Below are positions 1 through 5,741 of a stretch of DNA of 5,741 nucleotides, piece after piece. Origin of the DNA: an uncultured Bacteroidia bacterium (GTDB lineage Bacteria; Bacteroidota; Bacteroidia; Bacteroidales; UBA932); NCBI GenBank assembly GCA_902766985.1, contig CACXFP010000179.1:1-5741 (forward strand), read 5' to 3'. Under the pieces are notes generated by a model. It was not told the origin of the DNA, made no database searches, and saw only the letters and a program-made list of their open reading frames with translations. The position numbers were made by a program, and so were the translations under genes. The first letter of the stretch is position 1, and each line of letters begins with the position of its first letter.

Positions 1-70
1 CGGATCCGCCGCAGCCTGCGATAAGTGAAAGGGAGACAATCCCTGTCAAGATGAATTTGAAGTATTTCAT
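1..70 (-). CDS. N-terminus of an unidentified lipoprotein (partial, cut by left edge)
   Basis: Only the first 23 codons are present. They encode a short lipoprotein signal peptide: a charged start (MKYFK), a hydrophobic stretch, then the lipobox LIAGC with the lipidated cysteine at residue 20, followed by GGS. The protein should therefore be exported and lipid-anchored. The start lies 12 bases after the stop of the MBL-fold gene, so it is probably the next gene of the same transcript. No strong Shine-Dalgarno sequence precedes it; the purine run AAAAGAGAG sits inside the end of the upstream gene. The mature part lies outside the window, so its function is unknown. In this setting it could be a surface glycan-binding protein or another glycoside hydrolase, but nothing visible decides this. 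Confidence 0.72.
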   Translation of the reverse strand, partial: MKYFKFILTGIVSLSLIAGCGGS

Positions 71-82
71 ATCTTAATGTGT

Positions 83-1117
83 TTACTCTCTTTTATAATC
101 ATACAATTCTCCCCAGCCCATTACGACCAGGGGACGTCCGATGCCTGCATAGTTGTGGTAGGCATACCAGTACGGGATACGCACTGTGATGCCGTGTCCG
201 AGTTCATTTTCATGGCCTACAATAACCGTGCGGGGATCGTATCCGGGGATTATCACTCCCAGGTCCCCCATCCAGCAGGTGGAGAAAAGGATGTCGACTC
301 CCGGAAGCATTTCCCTGGCGTTTTTCATCCATGAATTGTCTTCGGGGTGGGCCTGGTCCCCCAGATGGACGGTGGTGTAGCCTTCAGGGAACATGAGACC
401 TATGTGGTTGCACATAATGCAGGTAGTCTCGGTGATGTTCTGATGGCCGGGTAAAAGCCTGTATTTCAGTGTTTTTCCATTGAATTTCAACTTCCCGTCC
501 AGAGTCTTTCCCTCTTGGGGTCGGCGATGGATGATTTCCTTGTTTTCCGGACGGTATTCCGTCGGGGCGACCACCGGCTTCCCCTGGGAGAGGAAGCGGT
601 CGACGACGTGGTTGTCAAAATGGTCGTTGTGGTTGTGCGTGATGAAAAGGGCGTCGCAGCGGTCTGCAATGCGGTCCGCGATTTCCAGGGGGAATCTGGC
701 CCCTTCCTGGGAACTGAGATCTATTGCCACTGTCATGGACGCGGTCTTCAGCACGAATCCCATGTTGTAGATTTTGAATACCCGAAGCCCGTAGGTGACC
801 GGTTCATCCATCTTCTGCAAGACCTTCTCCAGCCGTCCCTCCATGTAGTGCCTGATGGCTGGAGTATTGTCGTAGATTGAATTATGCACTATGCCGTCCA
901 GGGCGAACAGAGCCATTTTGCGGGCACCGCAGGGGTCACCGTCCTGCACCGGATTCGCATCGAGGGTCTTGTCCACGAGGTCGAGGGTCTGCCACTGCTG
1001 CGTCTCCAGGAATTCGCTTTCCGTTCCTCCGTAATGCGGGTGTTCGAGGAATCTGTTCTCCTGGGCCATGAGGCTCAGGGGAATGAGGCATAATACTATG
1101 AATGCCAGTCGTTTCAT
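83..1117 (-). CDS. Secreted metallo-beta-lactamase-fold hydrolase (UlaG-like)
   Basis: This 344-residue protein has a cleavable type I signal peptide (residues 1 to about 18, ending SLMA before Q19) and no lipobox cysteine, so it should be periplasmic or secreted. The MBL signature HxHxDH is intact as HNHNDH at residues 161-166, after the strand-like DALFIT. Further likely metal ligands are H225 in PGHQN, D254 and H257 in LGDQAH, and H302 or H308 in GHENELGH. The fold usually binds two metal ions and hydrolyses esters, lactones, amides or phosphoesters. The layout resembles UlaG-type enzymes, which are typically cytoplasmic, so the signal peptide is notable. Residues 20-110 form an N-terminal extension outside the core that I do not recognise. 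The gene starts 2 bases after the stop of the beta-helix/six-hairpin gene, suggesting translational coupling. In a glycan-degradation operon it may open a sugar lactone or remove an ester, which is inference. Fold assignment is firm; substrate is unknown. Confidence 0.87.
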   Translation of the reverse strand: MKRLAFIVLCLIPLSLMAQENRFLEHPHYGGTESEFLETQQWQTLDLVDKTLDANPVQDGDPCGARKMALFALDGIVHNSIYDNTPAIRHYMEGRLEKVLQKMDEPVTYGLRVFKIYNMGFVLKTASMTVAIDLSSQEGARFPLEIADRIADRCDALFITHNHNDHFDNHVVDRFLSQGKPVVAPTEYRPENKEIIHRRPQEGKTLDGKLKFNGKTLKYRLLPGHQNITETTCIMCNHIGLMFPEGYTTVHLGDQAHPEDNSWMKNAREMLPGVDILFSTCWMGDLGVIIPGYDPRTVIVGHENELGHGITVRIPYWYAYHNYAGIGRPLVVMGWGELYDYKRE

Positions 1118-1119
1118 CT

Positions 1120-3606
1120 CTATTTATTCGCTTCGGCCCAGGCGCGGAAGGCCTGTATCATGGAGAAAAGCACTCCTGCCTCACCGCGATATGTCCCTGA
1201 GCCCATGGGCTTTCCGGAAAGGTCATACCATTCGTTGAAGGCCTTGCCTTCGGCCACCCTTGCAAACATGGGTCTGGCCTCGTCCCAGGCCTCGCGGATG
1301 AATCCGTAGCGGACAAGCTGGGTGATGATGCGTCCGCCGTACCAGGTCCAGTCGCCTCCGTTCTGGTAGGAATACTCCTTCATGATCGGATTCTTGAAGA
1401 AACCGTCTGGGTAGGCCGGGTACTGGGTGATTCCGATGGAAGTCGCTCCTGCCGCCTCCATGTTGCGGAGCATCGCGTCGTTGCAGGAGCGGATCTCGTC
1501 AAGGCTGAGAAGGCCAGCCTCCATTGCCACACCGGTTCCTCCGTGATAGAATATCCTGCCCTCGTCGAAATCCGCGGGGAAGGGGGAGCCAGACAGGTAT
1601 ATATGGGGGATAAATTTCTGGTTCTTCTTGTCCCACAAGTGTTTGCGCACATTGCCGGCAAGATTGTCCCGTACGTTTTTCCAATGCGGGATGACGGCCT
1701 TGTCCCCGGTAATCTTCAGGTAGGCGTCAATTGCGGAGATGAATAGAGCGTTGTCGTAAATGTCGATGCAGAAATGGCTGTTGTCGTTGATGAAAACACC
1801 CCATTCGTGTTCGGGCTGGACATCGCCCCAGTCGGCGGTAGTCGCTCCCCAGAGAAGGCCGTACCTGTCGTTGAACCTGTGCTCCATCAGGAACTGCATC
1901 GCCATCTGGAGGCGCTTGTCTACGCTGATTCCGCCGATTTCGGTTTTCAGGAAATCCTTGTTCCCGGTCTTGGTGACATATTTGGATACTGCCAGGATCA
2001 GGGATGATTCCTGGTCGGTCTCGACGGTGTTCTTATGGGCCAGGAACCGGGGTTCGAGATTAGAGGAAATGTATTTGTAGTCGAGCCGGGCTTTCTCCTT
2101 CGGGACAAAACCGTCGGGGATGTTGCCGTCTTCTCCCTGGAACCGGAAGAAGGGGAGGAGATTTTCCCTTATCTTTTCCTCCGGCATCTCTTCCATGGCG
2201 AGTTCGATGAAGGTGTTGTAGTCCCTTATCCAGACTTCGTCATACCCGGAGCCGGCATTGAAGCCTGTCCGGATCAGCTGGCGGGCAAGGGTTTCAACCT
2301 CGGCGGTTACGGGATCGGACAGGATTTCCTCCGCAAGTTCCTTCCTTGACCGGGCGGTACCTTCCCGGCTGTCGAAATCGAAGAACTCCTCGTCCTTGTC
2401 CACGCATGCTACGGCGCGGACATGAGCCTGGGGATTCATGATAGTGAAAGGATGGTCGGAGACATAGTTCCTCATGCGGCTCCCGAAGACGGAAACCGTG
2501 GCCTTCGCGTCCCCGATGACCTTCATGTAATCGTAGCTCTTTCCGTAGGCGGAGAGGGCTCCGTTCTTTCCGGAGAAGCACTCCACGTTGGTCAGGGCCG
2601 TGTGGCCGCCGCCCTCTATCACGATGGGATGGATATCCTCCACGTTGTCCCCGAGATTCGCGATTATCGATCCCTGGGCTATCTGCCAGTTGCGGTTGAA
2701 GCTGTTGTTGCCCTTTTTGTACAAGCCGATTGCGACGCAGTCCAGGTTGAAGTTTGTCAGCTGGCCGTACGTGTCACCTCCGAGATAGATTCCTCCATAT
2801 GCCCCGAAGGTGAAGATGTCCATTATCTGGGCGTTGTCGGTGTGGTCCACCCAGTAGGTGAAAGTCTTTTTGGCGACAACGGCATCAATCACCTTGACAT
2901 TGAAGCTCCGGTCGAATTCCCTCATGTTCGAGGGATTCACATGGCAATGAAGGATCCTGGGTATGTCATAGCAACGGTCTATCGCGATGAACTCGCCGCC
3001 GAGCGGATAACCGTAGCAGTGCTCGAAAAGTATCTGCTCGCAGAATTGTCCGGGAGCGGAGCGGAAGTCCATGGCCATATACTCCCCGTAGAAGGTCAGG
3101 CTGTTGAGGGTGACTCCTTCCACGACGCGGACGTCGTGCGACATCTGGATCGTTGGTTTGTAGGGGATTATCGCCGCCGGGTCGTCGTATGTCTGGTCCG
3201 GATAATAGAACTGGATTCCCTGGATCCTGGTGGCCGATTCGACCGTGATGAACGGGTTTGCCGTATCCGTTATCAGGAAGATGGAACCTGTCGGCTCCTT
3301 CCTGTCGGGATGGCGGGTTCCGCGGCCGGTGGGTCCGTGCGCTCCGGTGAGGGAGACGTTGCGCCTGAGGAGGATTCCCGTAGCGACAGGATAGCCGCCC
3401 TCCACGGGAGTCACATAGAGCGCCGTTCCGCTGGCAGCCGCCCAGTCGATGGCTTTCTGCAGGTTGACCCGGTTCTCCTCCGGAGAATTGCCTGGCAGGA
3501 CACCGAATTCCTGGATCGACACGGAACCGGTCTTTGTTTTATTGTCTTTGGCCTGAAGGGAAAAGGCAAGAAGGATGGCCAGGGCCGGGAGCAGGAATCT
3601 TTTCAT
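1120..3606 (-). CDS. Secreted pectate-lyase-like beta-helix fused to a six-hairpin glycosidase-like domain
   Basis: This 828-residue exported protein has two large domains. Residues 1-19 are a type I signal peptide (cleavage after SLQA) without a lipobox. Residues 28 to about 412 are a right-handed beta-helix of the Pectate_lyase_3/GH28-related type. It opens with the usual cap pattern, IQEFGVLPGN, then NLQKAID and GAHGPTGRGTR. Residues from about 425 to 828 look like an (alpha/alpha)6 six-hairpin glycosidase domain: WIRDY at 459-463, ETDQ at 529-532, ADWGD at 591-595, DIYDNALF at 614-621, YQNGGDWTW at 747-755, NEWYD at 791-795 and a final GEAGVLFSMIQAF helix. Conserved acidic residues such as D462, D595, E744, D752 and E792 are candidate catalytic or sugar-binding positions; I cannot say which act. 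The same beta-helix occurs in the upstream lipoprotein, 6 bases away. The likely role is a periplasmic or secreted hydrolase of a complex glycan. I do not recognise the C-terminal domain as a named GH family; distant relation to amylo-alpha-1,6-glucosidase, GH94 or GH63-like enzymes is possible. Confidence 0.8.
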   Translation of the reverse strand: MKRFLLPALAILLAFSLQAKDNKTKTGSVSIQEFGVLPGNSPEENRVNLQKAIDWAAASGTALYVTPVEGGYPVATGILLRRNVSLTGAHGPTGRGTRHPDRKEPTGSIFLITDTANPFITVESATRIQGIQFYYPDQTYDDPAAIIPYKPTIQMSHDVRVVEGVTLNSLTFYGEYMAMDFRSAPGQFCEQILFEHCYGYPLGGEFIAIDRCYDIPRILHCHVNPSNMREFDRSFNVKVIDAVVAKKTFTYWVDHTDNAQIMDIFTFGAYGGIYLGGDTYGQLTNFNLDCVAIGLYKKGNNSFNRNWQIAQGSIIANLGDNVEDIHPIVIEGGGHTALTNVECFSGKNGALSAYGKSYDYMKVIGDAKATVSVFGSRMRNYVSDHPFTIMNPQAHVRAVACVDKDEEFFDFDSREGTARSRKELAEEILSDPVTAEVETLARQLIRTGFNAGSGYDEVWIRDYNTFIELAMEEMPEEKIRENLLPFFRFQGEDGNIPDGFVPKEKARLDYKYISSNLEPRFLAHKNTVETDQESSLILAVSKYVTKTGNKDFLKTEIGGISVDKRLQMAMQFLMEHRFNDRYGLLWGATTADWGDVQPEHEWGVFINDNSHFCIDIYDNALFISAIDAYLKITGDKAVIPHWKNVRDNLAGNVRKHLWDKKNQKFIPHIYLSGSPFPADFDEGRIFYHGGTGVAMEAGLLSLDEIRSCNDAMLRNMEAAGATSIGITQYPAYPDGFFKNPIMKEYSYQNGGDWTWYGGRIITQLVRYGFIREAWDEARPMFARVAEGKAFNEWYDLSGKPMGSGTYRGEAGVLFSMIQAFRAWAEANK

Positions 3607-3612
3607 AATATA

Positions 3613-5415
3613 TTAGTCTTCGTGGAAACGCATGTTGTCGATCTTGACGGTGATGTTGTCATTAATGGCAAGATGGTAGATTCGGAAGAAATTGATTGCA
3701 GCCAAATCGGGAGAGGAGCCGGTCACCCTGGCGTCGCTGAATTTCAGGTCCAGGCTGTTCCAGCCGCTTTTGAGTCCGAGGCTTCCTATCATCCATGCGT
3801 ATTCCTTGCTGTCAGGTTCGCCGGAACTTGTAATCTCAATCGCGCCCTCCCCCGAAAGGTTTATTTTGGAAATGTCGCTTATGTAGAGGTCAAACAGCAG
3901 ATGCCCGCCTTTACGGTCAGCCTTTGAATCGACCGGTGTCCCGGTCCATCTGAACATGACCTGGTTCTGGCCAGGACCTGCCGTTACGCTGTAGTTGCCT
4001 TCAGTTTTCAGGTCTCCGTCCACGCTGACGGAGCCGAGTCCGCTGGCCCAGCCGGCAGCAGACTCGCAATCATTGAACGTTGTGGTGACATCGTGTTCGA
4101 GGTCACTCTCTTCTCCTTCGTAGGTGTAGTCAAAGAAGTAAGAATTCCTGTCCACGCATGCCACGGCCCGCACCTTTACGGCATTGCTTTTTATCGTAAT
4201 CGGGAAATCGGCCGTATAATTGCGCATACGGCATCCCAGCATCGATACGGTTGTCTCTTCATCACCGTCAACCGTGATGAAATCGTAGGATGCGCCGATA
4301 GACGTAAGGGCCCCGTTCTGTCCTGAGAACGATTCCACGTTCGTAATGGCCATATGGCCTTCCCCGTCGATGTAGATGGGGTGTATGTCTTCAACTTTTG
4401 TCCCGAGATTGGCGATTATGGAGCCCTGGGAGACCTGCCAGTTGCGGTTGAATGACTGGTCGCCTCCCTTGTAAATCCCTATGCCCACGCAGTCGAAATT
4501 GAAGCTGGTGAGTTGGCCGTAGGTGGATTCTCCGAGCCAGATGCCTCCATAGGTGGCAAAGGTGAATATGTCCATTGCTACGGCATTGTCCGTGCGGTTG
4601 ATCCAATATGCGTAGGTCTTCCTGTCAATGACCTTCTGCATGACGTTGCCGGTAAAGGATCTGCCGAACTCCCTCATGTTAGCGGGGTTGACGTGGCAGT
4701 GCAATATCCTGGGGATGTCGTAGCACCTGTCCAGGGCGATGAATTGTCCGCTGAGGGGATAGCCATAGCAGTTTTCGAAAAGGATCTGTTCGCAGGTGAC
4801 GCTTTCCGGCGCCCTGAAATCCATGGCGAAATATTCGCCGTAGAACGACAGGTCGCGGAGGGTGACTCCGTGGACGCTGGAAGAAGAGGACATCTGGATG
4901 GTCGGCTTGTACTGTTTGATAGCGGACGGGTTGTTCCAGGTCTGTTCCGGATAGTAGAACTGGATTCCCTGCACCCTCGTGGCGGATTCCACGATGAGGA
5001 AGGGAGAACTCTCGTCGGTAATGACAAACAGGGACCCCGTCGGTCCAGTCCCGGCTTTGTTCCGTGTGCCTCGGCCCGTGGGGCCGTGGGCACCGATCAG
5101 GGAGACGTTCCGCTTGAGGACGATTCCTCCGTCGACCGGGTAACCGTCTTCAACCGGTTCCACATAGAGGGCTATGCCCGCGGCCGTAGCCTGGTCGATG
5201 GCTGCCTGCAGGTTCTTTTTGTTCTGCGCGGGGGAATTCCCGGGCAGGACTCCGAACTCCTGTATGGAAACAAGGGGACAATCCGTCCCGGTGGAGATAT
5301 ACAACGTGTCAACCTTAGTAATAATCTCCGGGGTGCCGGAACTTTTATTCTGGCACCCGCAGAGAATGAACATGAAAGCGGTCGAAACGAGGATATACAG
5401 GTTCCTGTTTCTCAT
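3613..5415 (-). CDS. Lipoprotein with pectate-lyase-like beta-helix and C-terminal carbohydrate-binding-like domain
   Basis: This 600-residue protein begins with a lipoprotein signal peptide whose lipobox reads LCGC, with the lipidated cysteine at residue 21. Cysteine at the -2 position is less usual but acceptable. A linker (22-47) leads to a Pectate_lyase_3-type right-handed beta-helix at about 48-431. This matches the helix of the next gene closely: 54 of 71 residues are identical over 48-118, and the whole domain aligns with a one-residue indel. Residues from about 442 to 600 form a separate beta-rich domain that starts FNDCESAAGW, contains LLFDLYISD and GWNSLDLKF, and ends VKIDNMRF. That pattern is typical of jelly-roll carbohydrate-binding modules. 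No known catalytic set of GH28 or pectate lyases is evident to me, so it could be a surface glycan-binding protein, a lyase or a hydrolase. The start lies 8 bases after the GH38 stop, within the same operon. Domain calls are good; activity is uncertain. Confidence 0.82.
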   Translation of the reverse strand: MRNRNLYILVSTAFMFILCGCQNKSSGTPEIITKVDTLYISTGTDCPLVSIQEFGVLPGNSPAQNKKNLQAAIDQATAAGIALYVEPVEDGYPVDGGIVLKRNVSLIGAHGPTGRGTRNKAGTGPTGSLFVITDESSPFLIVESATRVQGIQFYYPEQTWNNPSAIKQYKPTIQMSSSSSVHGVTLRDLSFYGEYFAMDFRAPESVTCEQILFENCYGYPLSGQFIALDRCYDIPRILHCHVNPANMREFGRSFTGNVMQKVIDRKTYAYWINRTDNAVAMDIFTFATYGGIWLGESTYGQLTSFNFDCVGIGIYKGGDQSFNRNWQVSQGSIIANLGTKVEDIHPIYIDGEGHMAITNVESFSGQNGALTSIGASYDFITVDGDEETTVSMLGCRMRNYTADFPITIKSNAVKVRAVACVDRNSYFFDYTYEGEESDLEHDVTTTFNDCESAAGWASGLGSVSVDGDLKTEGNYSVTAGPGQNQVMFRWTGTPVDSKADRKGGHLLFDLYISDISKINLSGEGAIEITSSGEPDSKEYAWMIGSLGLKSGWNSLDLKFSDARVTGSSPDLAAINFFRIYHLAINDNITVKIDNMRFHED

Positions 5416-5423
5416 TGTTGGTT

Positions 5424-5741
5424 TTATTTAATGCCGAGCGTGACGATTTCGTGACCGCGGATCTTGACCCTGATCTTGTTTCCGATGATTTCCGGAGCTG
5501 AGGCTCCTTTAAGCGGATATTCGATAAGGTTAAGCCTGCGGGCGGCGGAAATGCCCTTCGGCAAGGTTATTTCAGTGACGGTCTCCTTGCCCTGCATCTC
5601 GCAGAGACGGACGATGAGTTCATCCCCGTCTTCAGACTGCTTGATGGTGGAAAGGCTGACGTTGTCCTTGTCCACTGCGATCAGGGAAGCCTCTTCAGGC
5701 TTGGTCGCATGCTCTTTTACAAGAGCAAGGGACGGCGGTTC
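5424..5741 (-). CDS. C-terminal end of a GH38-type alpha-mannosidase (partial, cut by right edge)
   Basis: The reading frame is open to the right edge, giving the last 105 residues of a larger protein. The GTG at 5675 is an internal valine codon, not a start. The fragment matches the C-terminal beta-sandwich of GH38 alpha-mannosidases: a strand ending SLIAVDKDNVSLSTIK, then EDGDELIVRLCEMQGKET, a strand rich in T and I, AARRLNLIEYPL, and a last pair of strands with KIRVKIRGHEIVTLGIK before the stop. In this family that region follows a zinc-dependent catalytic barrel that cleaves terminal alpha-mannosyl residues with retention. The catalytic domain and any signal peptide lie outside the window, so neither activity nor location can be checked. 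It is the first visible gene of the run, 8 bases before the beta-helix lipoprotein, and suggests that the locus handles a mannose-containing glycan. Confidence 0.85.
   Translation of the reverse strand, partial: EPPSLALVKEHATKPEEASLIAVDKDNVSLSTIKQSEDGDELIVRLCEMQGKETVTEITLPKGISAARRLNLIEYPLKGASAPEIIGNKIRVKIRGHEIVTLGIK

Noticed and set aside
3607..3612. The AT-rich gap (TATATT) between the two paralogues as a promoter.
   Set aside because: Six bases are too few for a promoter, and no Bacteroidota -7/-33 pair is apparent around it. An intergenic link within one transcript is simpler.
2422..3927. A 501-codon open frame on the plus strand.
   Set aside because: It lies antisense across the beta-helix/six-hairpin gene and the end of the lipoprotein gene, both of which have export signals and recognisable domains. 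Its translation has no signal, domain or plausible composition. It is a by-product of the codon bias of the minus-strand genes.
2371..5274. The paralogous beta-helix regions as a recent DNA duplication or repeat element.
   Set aside because: The protein match is strong, but the DNA differs often even in the best-conserved stretches, for example 2641-2700 against about 4390-4450. This is an old gene duplication, not a recent repeat or assembly artefact.
4513..5454. A 313-codon open frame on the plus strand.
   Set aside because: It is antisense to the lipoprotein's beta-helix, and its product mirrors the antisense translation of the paralogous gene. That is expected because the two coding strands are homologous; it does not show a conserved antisense gene.
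5424..5675. An 83-residue gene starting at the GTG at 5675.
   Set aside because: The frame stays open upstream to the window edge, and the extra 22 residues continue the GH38 C-terminal pattern, so the GTG is an internal valine codon of a longer gene.

Overview
This window looks like part of a Bacteroidota (probably Bacteroidales) glycan-degradation locus. Four things point there: exported proteins and lipoproteins tightly packed on one strand, Bacteroidota-style start regions without clear Shine-Dalgarno sequences, a GH38-type mannosidase, and large multidomain secreted proteins typical of polysaccharide utilization loci (PULs). Base composition is moderately GC-rich by eye. No SusC/SusD pair, regulator, RNA gene, mobile element or CRISPR array lies in the window, so the PUL assignment is inferred from gene content and layout.

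All five genes are on the minus strand, so transcription runs from the right edge to the left. In that order they are: (1) the C-terminal end of a GH38-type alpha-mannosidase (5424-5741, cut by the right edge); (2) a 600-residue lipoprotein with a right-handed beta-helix of the pectate-lyase-superfamily type and a C-terminal beta-rich, carbohydrate-binding-like domain (3613-5415); (3) an 828-residue secreted protein with a closely related beta-helix fused to a six-hairpin, (alpha/alpha)6 glycosidase-like domain (1120-3606); (4) a 344-residue secreted metallo-beta-lactamase-fold hydrolase (83-1117); (5) the first 23 residues of a lipoprotein (1-70, cut by the left edge). The gaps are 8, 6, 2 and 12 bases, which leaves little room for internal promoters or terminators and suggests one transcript with coupled translation.

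The most notable feature is the pair of adjacent paralogues. They share a beta-helix of about 385 residues that aligns with a single one-residue indel, but they carry unrelated C-terminal domains: a putative binding module in one and a putative glycosidase in the other. A reasonable inference is that the shared helix recognises or processes the same glycan, the lipoprotein holds it at the cell surface, and the fusion protein cleaves it. The GH38 enzyme would remove alpha-mannosyl residues, and the secreted MBL-fold enzyme would open a lactone, ester or similar bond. The substrate cannot be read from the sequence. A mannose-containing glycan with further sugars is the simplest guess.
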